This document shows, one piece after another, positions 1 through 6,306 of a stretch of DNA of 7,480 bases; position 1 is the stretch's first letter; each line of letters opens with the position of its first letter. The stretch is from CAYNNP01 sp964398215 (lineage in GTDB: Bacteria > Planctomycetota > Planctomycetia > Pirellulales > Pirellulaceae): assembly GCA_964398215.1 (NCBI GenBank), contig CAYNNP010000284.1:1-7480 (forward strand), written 5' to 3'. The position numbers and the translations under genes are program-made. The notes below the pieces were generated by a model that searched no databases, was not told the origin of the DNA, and was given only the letters and a program-made list of their open reading frames with translations.

Positions 1-20
1 GGCTATCGCCCGGCGGCTCA
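1..20. repeat. Copy 1 of a short dispersed repeat shared with the window's end
   Basis: The first 20 bases (GGCTATCGCC followed by CGGCGGCTCA) match positions 7457-7476 at 18 of 20 positions, in the same orientation; the only differences are the two bases at 12-13. Both copies lie outside genes. This looks like a short intergenic dispersed repeat of the REP-like kind, but only two copies are visible, and this copy may be truncated by the window edge. Confidence 0.4.
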
Positions 21-199
21 AAGGATTTCGGAATCATGAGTGGACCTCCTGCATGATCTCGCCGCTCAGTTCATCCAACTCGGCGCCGAGCGAAAAACAC
101 AAATTCAAACTTACGCAGCGATGAACTAATGGCGAAATGGCGAACGGAAATCGATTGAACCTTGCCAGGCTGACCACTGTCTATCATCCTGTTGAACAT
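21..199. other. Intergenic region upstream of rnpB, no supported gene
   Basis: I see no convincing gene here. A perfect 12-bp palindrome (CTCGGCGCCGAG) lies at 79-90. A short minus-strand open stretch ends in a TGA near position 37 and reads like an acidic helix, but it has no good start and is too short to support. The stretch next to position 200 must contain the rnpB promoter. Confidence 0.5.
162..190 (+). promoter_or_regulatory. Weak promoter candidate for rnpB
   Basis: TTGCCA at 162-167 resembles a sigma-70 -35 box. It lies 17 bases before CATCCT at 185-190, a poor -10 box. A better -10 sequence, TATCAT at 182-187, overlaps it but leaves only 14 bases of spacing. Either would start transcription close to position 200, where the mature RNase P RNA is predicted to begin. 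Planctomycete promoter consensus is not well established, so this is tentative. Confidence 0.25.
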
Positions 200-587
<388 letters not shown>

Positions 588-592
<5 letters not shown>

Positions 593-1508
593 ATTTTTCT
601 GTCCCACCAACATGACGCGCAAAAGCAACCTGGAGTTTTTGGCACACTGGTCCGGGTTGACTGCTTTTCCACACTCCGTTGATTTGGTTCGCAAACCATA
701 GTCCCGTGTCTGTTCCCATCAGCAAGACTTCATCAGCGTCTTTGATCCGGGCTACAGAAATCCGCTCGCGGACCCAGCGCATGCCCTGTTTCGCCGCCAA
801 GTCTCGAATGACCGCCTCAGAGATTCCTGGCAACACCTGCGCCGACTGTGGCGAGTAGATCACGCCATCACTAACCATGGCAACGTTCGCAACGCTTGTT
901 TCGGTTATTGTTCCGTCATCATCGACCAACAGTCCCAACGCATTAGGGTCTGACTCGCGTGCGAATCGGTCAGCCAAAAAATAATGCAACCGACAACGAA
1001 CCTTGATCGACCGTGGCCACGAAGCGTTTGGCGGTTGGACGACGTCGGTAACAACAATCGCTTGGCCCTGTTCACGTCTTGCCTTGTTCAATTCGGTGTC
1101 CAGCAAATTCAGATGAACACCAAACGTCGCTTCGCCTCCCAATTTTCCTGGAGTCGCAAACGCCGTTATTCCCACGTCGCCTTGGGATGCAACAAATGAC
1201 TCGTTCCGAGCCATAAGGTCATCAAGGACTGCACCGAACGGCTCATTCAATTGAATTCCCAATTGATCCAGCGTTGCTTGCCACCTGGCCGCGTGACCGG
1301 TCACTTGAAAGATCCGTCCACCATAGGTCCGCAACCTTTCCACAGCGATGACCGCCTGGCGGAACCCAATGTCATCGATGCCCAACGCAAATTCGCCAAG
1401 CGAAATCCACTTTCCACCAAGGAACCCGATTGTTTCGGAAATTGCATTCGGGGTCGCAGGCACAATTTGCTCTAGAATTTGTTGTCGATCAGTCTCGCCA
1501 TTTGGCAA
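588..1508 (-). CDS. Class-IV PLP-dependent aminotransferase / aminodeoxychorismate lyase-like protein
   Basis: This 306-aa protein has the fold-type IV PLP enzyme signature. The family includes branched-chain aminotransferase (IlvE), D-amino acid aminotransferase and 4-amino-4-deoxychorismate lyase (PabC). The N-terminal segment GIDDIGFRQAV...RTYGGRIFQVTGHAARW (about 43-76) matches the family's small domain. The Schiff-base lysine is K169 in RSIKVRCRLHYFLA, E203 in TETSVANVAMV is the expected PLP-nitrogen contact, and LPGISEAVIRDLA (226-238) is the usual PLP-phosphate region. The C-terminal GTDTGLWFANQINGVW followed by a PGPV block resembles PabC-type members more than IlvE, but the substrate cannot be fixed from sequence. 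The listed start is TTG, overlapping the upstream gene by 37 bp, with AGAAGG about 10 bases upstream. A GTG at 1463 gives 291 aa and starts 8 bases after the upstream stop; the first in-frame ATG is far too late. Its stop codon lies inside rnpB helix P1. It is probably cotranscribed with the hydrolase gene upstream. Confidence 0.85.
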
Positions 1509-2512
1509 CCTGCGTTGCCCTTCTGAGCATCATAATAGTCAAGTTCGACGTGGCGAAGTCCAACGAATTTGGCATAGTTCTTCGAGTACACTTTGACGGT
1601 AGATCCATCTGATCTTGCTGCCACGCACTTGACGCCCACATAGCCCAATGCCTTGCTGTTTCGCATCCGTTCCAGACGCCAGTAGCGTTTCAGAACGGCA
1701 TCTCTACTGTTGTAGAACAGTAATAGCGATTCCATATTCTGTGAGGACATCGCGTGGTAGCCGTTTGGTGCCAGCCAATCGGCACCCATCGCAGGCGCAA
1801 CCAAACCGACTTTAACATTCGCATTGCACAGCCGTTCACCCGGCAGACATCGACCTGCTAGGCTTCCGCCCCCTAAACAATGCAGTGCTCCGGATATCAC
1901 GCGACCGCCATAGCTGTAGCCAATCATCGTAACACGAGTCCCAAGCAGCAGTTGGCGTCTTATAAACCAAGCAAGGTAGAGCGATTGAGCGTTCGTGCGA
2001 TCAGCTTTCTCACGAAAGTCTTTCAACAAACAACCCTCTTTGGTGCTTGGCCAGCTAAACGCAATCCAATCGATACTCGACGGGTCTCGGCAGCGTCGAA
2101 TGCTTTGATAGATCCGTCGCGACCGGTCCAGCGCGACGTTGCAGCTAGCTCGGTTGCCATGAACGTAGACAACCAACTGCCGTGATGGATCAAGCTTCTG
2201 CTCAAGCTCTTCCAAAGTGAGTGGCAACATATTCCCGAATCCATCAAGCTCTGCCGCTCGCAATTCAGGGCGATCCAAATTTGCTGCGTTCACGCTGTAA
2301 GTCAGATGTCTTGAAGACAGAATCCACTGGTGATCAAGATGACTGACAGAGGGTGAAGTCGTCGCTAGCGAATCAAAGTACGGGACATCGGCAAGCAGTT
2401 CTGAGTTTGGCTGAGGCTCAAACATCACCTCATGAATATCCTGTGCCACCGCAGCGGAACATAATAACATCACGATAGTGAAAGCGACGGATATCCGGGT
2501 GGTGACAAACAT
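1472..2512 (-). CDS. Secreted alpha/beta hydrolase (DUF900-like serine hydrolase)
   Basis: This 346-aa protein is predicted to be exported and to carry an alpha/beta-hydrolase fold. The ATG at 2512 is preferred over an in-frame TTG at 2560. It starts directly with a Sec signal peptide: an Arg-containing n-region, a hydrophobic core at about 7-18, and a cleavage site after AAVA at residue 23. No lipobox is present. The beta-strand and oxyanion-hole segment is VVYVHGNR (114-121), and the nucleophile elbow is GYSYGG with Ser200. Candidate acid and base residues are Asp271 (FYNSRDAVL) and His321 (LRHVEL). This arrangement resembles the DUF900 / alpha-beta hydrolase group of unknown substrate. A lipase- or esterase-type activity in the periplasm is an inference. 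There is no clear Shine-Dalgarno sequence. The class-IV PLP enzyme gene follows with overlapping or 8-nt spacing, suggesting one operon, though their functions do not obviously connect. Confidence 0.8.
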   Translation of the reverse strand: MFVTTRISVAFTIVMLLCSAAVAQDIHEVMFEPQPNSELLADVPYFDSLATTSPSVSHLDHQWILSSRHLTYSVNAANLDRPELRAAELDGFGNMLPLTLEELEQKLDPSRQLVVYVHGNRASCNVALDRSRRIYQSIRRCRDPSSIDWIAFSWPSTKEGCLLKDFREKADRTNAQSLYLAWFIRRQLLLGTRVTMIGYSYGGRVISGALHCLGGGSLAGRCLPGERLCNANVKVGLVAPAMGADWLAPNGYHAMSSQNMESLLLFYNSRDAVLKRYWRLERMRNSKALGYVGVKCVAARSDGSTVKVYSKNYAKFVGLRHVELDYYDAQKGNAGCQMARLIDNKF

Positions 2513-2676
2513 GACGGTACGATGAGCTGGCAAACTTGAGGTGTTTCGTGGATTCAACAAATTGTTGCTGAAAAAAAACGATGTTGCGTTTGCACATCAC
2601 TCAATACGTCCTACTTTTGTGTGGCCCACTATCGGGTCCACCGAATACGCTCACTTTGCCCGTCACGGAGACTTCG
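2513..2676. promoter_or_regulatory. Divergent intergenic region with two dyad elements
   Basis: This 164-bp gap separates two divergent genes, so it should hold promoters for both, although I could not assign convincing -35/-10 pairs. It contains a 13-base inverted repeat, CAACAA-A-TTGTTG, at 2555-2567, which could be an operator. It also contains a GC-rich stem-loop at 2621-2641 (GTGGCCC pairing with GGG-T-CCAC, one bulged T, loop ACTATC) in the likely leader of the lipoprotein gene. A run of eight or more A residues lies at about 2571-2578. Confidence 0.4.
2667..2670 (+). promoter_or_regulatory. Ribosome binding site of the repeat lipoprotein gene
   Basis: GGAG lies 6 bases before the ATG at 2677. 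It decides the start: an upstream in-frame ATG at 2581 would add 32 residues that bury the signal peptide and has no such site. Confidence 0.55.
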
Positions 2677-3297
2677 ATGAAGACTCGCTTTTTGACAATC
2701 ATTGCAACTTTGACAGTTTTGTCAGTCACACCAGGCTGCGGAGTACTCCGGCAGTTCTGGTTCGGTCGCGGAGCCCGTTGTGGCAACGGCGCGTTGACTC
2801 AAGGCCCACTGGCAAACCTACGTAACCGCGTTCAGCAACAAGGCCAGGTCGCGTTGCCGACCACCGGCACATGCCAACAACAACCGGTTGTGGCAGCACC
2901 CGGAACACTTGCAGGACCAAACTGTGGGTGTGCTCCTGCATACGCAGGCGCAGTATGCGGCCACGAATCAGCCTGCGGACTGGAATCTGCTTGCGGCATC
3001 GAAAGCTATGGCGGAGTCATTAACGACCCTTACCTGAACGGTGGAATCGTCAGTGGTGGAGTCGTCAATGGTGGTATCGTCGACGGCGGCATCGTCAATG
3101 GCGGAATCGTCGGCGGAGAAATCATTGGTGGCTCGATCGCACCGGGGACTGTCATTGATGGTGGCACGGTCATTGGCGGCCCCTACCCGTCTGGGACAGG
3201 CTGGACGCCTCGATACCAATCCAACAGAGTCGACACCGACGGGGCAAAGATCTTGAGCGAAGAACCGCTGCCACATGGCGCCGTTCCGCTTAATTAG
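2677..3297 (+). CDS. Putative Cys-rich, Gly-rich repeat lipoprotein of unknown function
   Basis: I do not recognise a named family. From the ATG at 2677 the product is 206 aa. It begins with a charged n-region (MKTR), a hydrophobic stretch at about 5-18 and VTPGC, an imperfect lipobox with Cys21 as the candidate lipidated residue, so attachment to the membrane or cell surface is likely. After a basic segment (RQFWFGRGARCG) comes a Gln/Pro-rich part with scattered cysteines: eight Cys in all, at 21, 35, 66, 83, 85, 94, 100 and 106. Three CGxES units (94-111) are followed by a tract of five-residue repeats of the form GG(I/V)V(N/D/S) at about 122-161. The tail is polar and charged. A structural surface or envelope role is an inference. 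No catalytic motif is visible. The overlapping frames on both strands look open only because the repeats are periodic. Confidence 0.75.
   Translation: MKTRFLTIIATLTVLSVTPGCGVLRQFWFGRGARCGNGALTQGPLANLRNRVQQQGQVALPTTGTCQQQPVVAAPGTLAGPNCGCAPAYAGAVCGHESACGLESACGIESYGGVINDPYLNGGIVSGGVVNGGIVDGGIVNGGIVGGEIIGGSIAPGTVIDGGTVIGGPYPSGTGWTPRYQSNRVDTDGAKILSEEPLPHGAVPLN
2956..3009 (+). repeat. Three tandem 18-bp units encoding CGxES(A/Y)
   Basis: Three consecutive 18-bp units begin at 2956, 2974 and 2992 and encode CGHESA, CGLESA and CGIESY. The third position of each unit changes His-Leu-Ile while the Cys-Gly-x-Glu-Ser core stays fixed. Each unit places one cysteine at a regular six-residue spacing. Codons vary synonymously (GAA kept; TCA, TCT, AGC for Ser), so the units are not a recent exact duplication. 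Confidence 0.75.
3040..3159 (+). repeat. Eight degenerate 15-bp units encoding GGIVN-like pentads
   Basis: Eight consecutive 15-bp units start at 3040. The first five encode GGIVS, GGVVN, GGIVD, GGIVN and GGIVG. The last three, GEIIG, GSIAP and GTVID, decay, and a shifted GGTVI follows. The DNA core is GGN-GGN-ATC-GTC-NNN. The variation at third positions together with conserved amino acids points to selection on the protein repeat rather than a young microsatellite. Confidence 0.8.
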
Positions 3298-3300
3298 GCA

Positions 3301-3362
3301 TAACCGATCCACTCCCGTGGGGAATTCGACGACTTTTCATGCGACGGACAGTGGATCGTTTA
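3301..3362 (+). other. Long inverted repeat just after the lipoprotein gene
   Basis: Bases 3301-3313 pair with 3350-3362 at 12 of 13 positions, including the uninterrupted core CGATCCACT / AGTGGATCG, around a 36-nt loop. A competing small hairpin, CCAC-TCCC-GTGG at 3309-3320, uses part of the left arm. It starts 3 bases after the stop codon, as a terminator would, but has no T-run after it. Confidence 0.5.
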
Positions 3363-3385
3363 CTATAGATGAGAGTGAGTGAGCG

Positions 3386-3425
3386 ACGGTCGAAGCAGTT
3401 CGGTTACCTGACCTGCTTCGACCGT
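3386..3425 (+). other. Perfect 13-bp stem-loop ahead of the transglutaminase-like gene
   Basis: ACGGTCGAAGCAG at 3386-3398 is the exact reverse complement of 3413-3425, with a 14-nt loop that itself holds the small dyad GGTTACC. A further G-T wobble pair can form outside. There is no following T-run, so it is more likely a leader RNA structure, protein-binding site or terminator of a non-canonical kind. It lies 67 bases before the preferred start of the next gene. Confidence 0.6.
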
Positions 3426-3491
3426 TCGGTTCTCACCTTTGCCCGTTCTGCCCTGACAAGCTCGCTGTTCCAATCACGGTTGCATTGCACA

Positions 3492-4472
3492 ATGTCTCGT
3501 ACAAAAATCGATCGACGCGTAGTTCTAAAGTCCATCTTGACCTCCGCTGCGGTCACCGCAGGCACTTTGACTGCGTTTGCCGACGAACCACAGCAAACGG
3601 TTGTTAGCCGCTTGAAATTTGATTCGCCCCAAATGCAAACTTGGAAAGTAGGGCTAATCCTCAAGACGCCGGTCAACTGCACGAATGTACTGGCAACATT
3701 CCCGGTCCCCGTTTCTTGGCCGGAACAAAAAGTCACTTTAAAGAGCAAGAACATTGACCCGCTCGTCACTCGCTGGCAATTCCGCGATGTCGCTTCGAAT
3801 GGAAAACAGGTCGTGCTGGGAATGAATGCTGTTCCAGCCGGTTCAACGGTTCAATGCACAATGGAGTTTGAGATCGAAAGATCAAGGATTCTGCCGCTAG
3901 AGAAAACTGACGATCTGGTTATCCCCAAACGAATCGACCGATCGCTGCGTTTGTACATCGGAAACAGCCCTTATATCGATACCAGCAACAGTCGAATCAA
4001 AAAGGCTTGGAAAGAAATCGCGGCAATGGATGCCGACAATGATTGGCAGCGTGTCGAACAGATTTACGACTATGTTCGCGCAAAAGTTCAGTACGTCGAA
4101 GGATCCATCAAGAACGCGTCGGTGGCACTTCGTGAAGGCAAAGGCGACTGCGAAGAAATGACCAGCCTGTTTGTTGCACTCTGCCGCAACGCGCGTGTTC
4201 CCGCCAGGATCGTGTGGGTACCCGATCATTGCTACCCAGAATTCTATCTCGAAGACGCTGATGGGAATGGACACTGGATCCCGTGCCAAGCCGCTGGGAC
4301 TCGGCAATTCGGACGCATGGATGAATACCGTCCCGTGCTACAAAAAGGCGACCGATTCAAGGTTCCTGAAAAACGAACGCCCATCCGATACATCAGCGAA
4401 TTCTTCAAATGTGATCGCAAGGGCAAACGGAATCCGGACCCGATGTTCATTCGAGAGCGAATCGAACAGTAG
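3492..4472 (+). CDS. Tat-exported transglutaminase-like cysteine protease-fold protein
   Basis: This 326-aa protein has a transglutaminase-like core. The family spans protein cross-linking enzymes, proteases and inactive members, so the reaction is not known here. The ATG at 3492 is chosen because it starts at a clear export signal: IDRRVVLKS (about 6-14) resembles a twin-arginine motif and is followed by a hydrophobic Ala/Thr-rich segment and a cleavage site after AFA at residue 30. An in-frame ATG at 3369 would place 41 unlikely residues in front and read through a stem-loop. Residues 31-160 form a beta-rich N-terminal part. The core carries GDCEEMTSLFVALCRNARVPAR with catalytic-type Cys220, and DHCYPEFYLED with His246. 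The third triad position, normally Asp in a W-x-P-x-D segment, reads WIPCQ, giving Gln266. There is no clear Shine-Dalgarno sequence. Confidence 0.8.
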   Translation: MSRTKIDRRVVLKSILTSAAVTAGTLTAFADEPQQTVVSRLKFDSPQMQTWKVGLILKTPVNCTNVLATFPVPVSWPEQKVTLKSKNIDPLVTRWQFRDVASNGKQVVLGMNAVPAGSTVQCTMEFEIERSRILPLEKTDDLVIPKRIDRSLRLYIGNSPYIDTSNSRIKKAWKEIAAMDADNDWQRVEQIYDYVRAKVQYVEGSIKNASVALREGKGDCEEMTSLFVALCRNARVPARIVWVPDHCYPEFYLEDADGNGHWIPCQAAGTRQFGRMDEYRPVLQKGDRFKVPEKRTPIRYISEFFKCDRKGKRNPDPMFIRERIEQ

Positions 4473-4506
4473 CCCCCCGTCCAACGGATATCTCAGCAGC
4501 GAATAA

Positions 4507-4529
4507 TGATTCAAGCCGATCTTGGATCA
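4507..4529. terminator. Hairpin in the convergent gap, possible bidirectional terminator
   Basis: TGATTCAAG (4507-4515) pairs with CTTGGATCA (4521-4529) across a 5-nt loop, giving 9 pairs of which one is a T-G wobble. It sits between the ends of two convergent genes and includes the stop codon of the symporter gene. No T-run follows on either strand, so termination activity is uncertain. Confidence 0.35.
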
Positions 4530-6197
4530 CGCGTCGTTATCAACATCCATCGATTTGATTCTCCAGAAAGTCAATGGTTCGGCATTGCGTTTGCCAATCG
4601 GAAACGCGCTCAAAACCAACGCGATTCCAATTGAACCAAAGCAGCCGATCGGAAAGAACCACAGCGGGAACCAATCGTCAAACACATACATCATCGTCAA
4701 GGTGAATACCGCTCCCAGGAATGTGCCGCACAATACGCCAAACGATGTTGCACGGGGGATGAACAAACCAAGGATGAATACCGCAAGGAGTGGTGCTGCG
4801 AACGCTCCGACACATTTCTTGGCAACCGTGAAAACGTCTCCCAATTGGCCAACGAAACACGCCAGCGCAATTGAGATGACACCAATCATCACCACCGAAA
4901 GACGCGCAGCCAGCATCTCGCCTTTTTCACTTGCAGGCTTCCACTTGGGAACCAGTCGGTCGCGAAAGTCAACGACCAGCGCGGTCGTCACCGAGTGCAC
5001 CCCCGAGTCGATGCTGGACATGGTCGCCGCCATCAAAGCTGCGACCAACAATCCGACCATACCGATTGGAAACTGAGTGCGAACAAAGTGCGGCAGGGCT
5101 TGGTCGTTCAGATTGAGCGCGACCATGTCGCTATGCAGTTCCGCTGCTTTGTCTTGATAGTACGCTTTCGCGATATCCGTACTGATCTTGGGCTGATCTC
5201 CGAAAACTCGTTTCCGAATCTCGGCTGCTTTTTTATCCATCATTCCGCTGCTCTCAACCGACTCCAGTTTGTCTACCAGCACCGTTCCCAGCGAATCGGG
5301 ATGGTGATGAAAGTGGCTGAATAGTCCAACGCCAATCACCATCAGCCCAGGCACAACGACCATCACACCCAGCAGATTGATCAGGAAACCCGTTTGAGAC
5401 GTCCGCATGCTTTTGGCAGCGATGTAACGCTGAACCGCGACCTGGTCTGCTCCGAACGCTGACAAGCCTTCCAAAAAACTACCCATCAAGATCGCGAGCG
5501 TCGCGTATTTAAAAGTGGGATCCAATGTGAAGTCGAAGACCAAATTGTCTCGATCCGCAAAGTACGTTTCGACCATCCCGGACACACCGCCTTCGGATCG
5601 ACTGATCAGCAGGAGCGCAGCGAACAGAATCGTGCCAAAGAACACAAAGAACTGCAGCACATCGGTCCACATCACGGCTCGCAGCCCACCCAGCATTGTG
5701 TAGGCGATAGCGATCGTTCCCAAACCGACGATCACAGCGTACTGGTTCAGACCTGAAATCGCAGAGATCGCAAGCGAAGCCGCAAATGTCGCTGCCGCCA
5801 TCCAAGAAATTCGCAGCACCACAAACAGAGCGCTTGCCAAACATCGAACGGAAACGTCAAAACGATGCTCCAAGTATTCATAGGCGGTCGCACATCGCAA
5901 TTTTGAATATACCGGGATGAATACCCAAACCACCAGCGGCGCCATCGACCAAAACGCAACCATCGCCATGAAAATCCGAAGGCTGTATCCATACACGACC
6001 GAAGGGTACATCACAAAACTGTTGGCGGAAAATAGCGTCGCCATCACACTTAGCCCGACCGTGATTCGGCCCATCGAGCGACCTGCGGTAAAAAACTCGT
6101 CGCGGCTGGTCTGCTTTCTAAATGCGAATCCAAGGCCAAGCGATATGGCCAAGTATCCAATCACAACAACATAGTCCAGGATGTGCAGTTCGTTCAT
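4527..6197 (-). CDS. Sodium:solute symporter (SSS/SLC5 family)
   Basis: This 556-aa inner-membrane protein should couple sodium entry to uptake of an organic solute or ion; the substrate is not readable from sequence. About 13 hydrophobic segments are spread over the chain, beginning at about 7-26. Family hallmarks include the TAYEYLEHRFD segment (104-114), GGLRAVMWTDVLQ (170-182), the signature GADQVAVQRY (249-258), and TMSSIDSG (392-399), where the paired serines match the Na2 sodium-site region. The order and spacing fit the solute-carrier 5 type. Unusual is a long hydrophilic stretch at about 293-374, rich in Lys, Glu, Asp and His (HFHHHPD, then DKKAAEIRKR), which makes this protein somewhat long for the family. 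The ATG at 6197 gives a normal N-terminus. The gene is divergent from the M20 peptidase gene and convergent with the transglutaminase-like gene. Confidence 0.92.
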   Translation of the reverse strand: MNELHILDYVVVIGYLAISLGLGFAFRKQTSRDEFFTAGRSMGRITVGLSVMATLFSANSFVMYPSVVYGYSLRIFMAMVAFWSMAPLVVWVFIPVYSKLRCATAYEYLEHRFDVSVRCLASALFVVLRISWMAAATFAASLAISAISGLNQYAVIVGLGTIAIAYTMLGGLRAVMWTDVLQFFVFFGTILFAALLLISRSEGGVSGMVETYFADRDNLVFDFTLDPTFKYATLAILMGSFLEGLSAFGADQVAVQRYIAAKSMRTSQTGFLINLLGVMVVVPGLMVIGVGLFSHFHHHPDSLGTVLVDKLESVESSGMMDKKAAEIRKRVFGDQPKISTDIAKAYYQDKAAELHSDMVALNLNDQALPHFVRTQFPIGMVGLLVAALMAATMSSIDSGVHSVTTALVVDFRDRLVPKWKPASEKGEMLAARLSVVMIGVISIALACFVGQLGDVFTVAKKCVGAFAAPLLAVFILGLFIPRATSFGVLCGTFLGAVFTLTMMYVFDDWFPLWFFPIGCFGSIGIALVLSAFPIGKRNAEPLTFWRIKSMDVDNDA

Positions 6198-6306
6198 GCG
6201 TCCAATTCGCTATGGTCCCAAAAGACAATTCAAACCGGTATGTTATCAGCCCACAGACTCGGCGTGTTGTCCAACCAACAACCGCCCCAGCCAAAGGTTT
6301 CGATCC
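6198..6306. promoter_or_regulatory. Divergent intergenic region between symporter and argE-like gene
   Basis: This 109-bp gap must hold promoters for both divergent genes. I could not assign confident boxes. A weak plus-strand candidate is AAGACA near 6222-6228 followed by TTATCA near 6243-6248. AAAGG at about 6293-6297, nine bases before the ATG at 6307, is a plausible ribosome binding site for the M20 gene. Confidence 0.35.

Noticed and set aside
35..110. Short minus-strand frame ending in GEIMQEVHS before a TGA, and a 23-codon plus-strand frame from 53
   Set aside because: Neither has a convincing start, ribosome binding site or recognisable family, and both are too short to separate from chance.
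3040..3180. Possible CRISPR-like array
   Set aside because: The units are directly adjacent 15-bp codon-phased repeats without spacers, and they lie within a coding frame.
2968..3312. Antisense frame with Asp-Asp-Ser/Thr repeats opposite the pentad tract
   Set aside because: Its repeat pattern is the mirror of the 15-bp repeats; the plus-strand frame has the signal peptide and ribosome binding site, so this is a shadow.
3369..3491. N-terminal extension of the transglutaminase-like protein from an ATG at 3369
   Set aside because: The 41 extra residues would precede the twin-arginine signal and read through a perfect 13-bp stem-loop; the ATG at 3492 gives a normal export signal.
4522..5076. 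Plus-strand open frame of 184 codons opposite the symporter
   Set aside because: It is antisense to a strongly supported membrane protein and is Thr/Asn/Pro-rich in the manner of shadow frames.
6181..6306. N-terminal extension of the M20 enzyme from an ATG at 6181
   Set aside because: The extra 42 residues overlap the divergent symporter start and show no similarity to the family; the ATG at 6307 matches the usual ArgE start.
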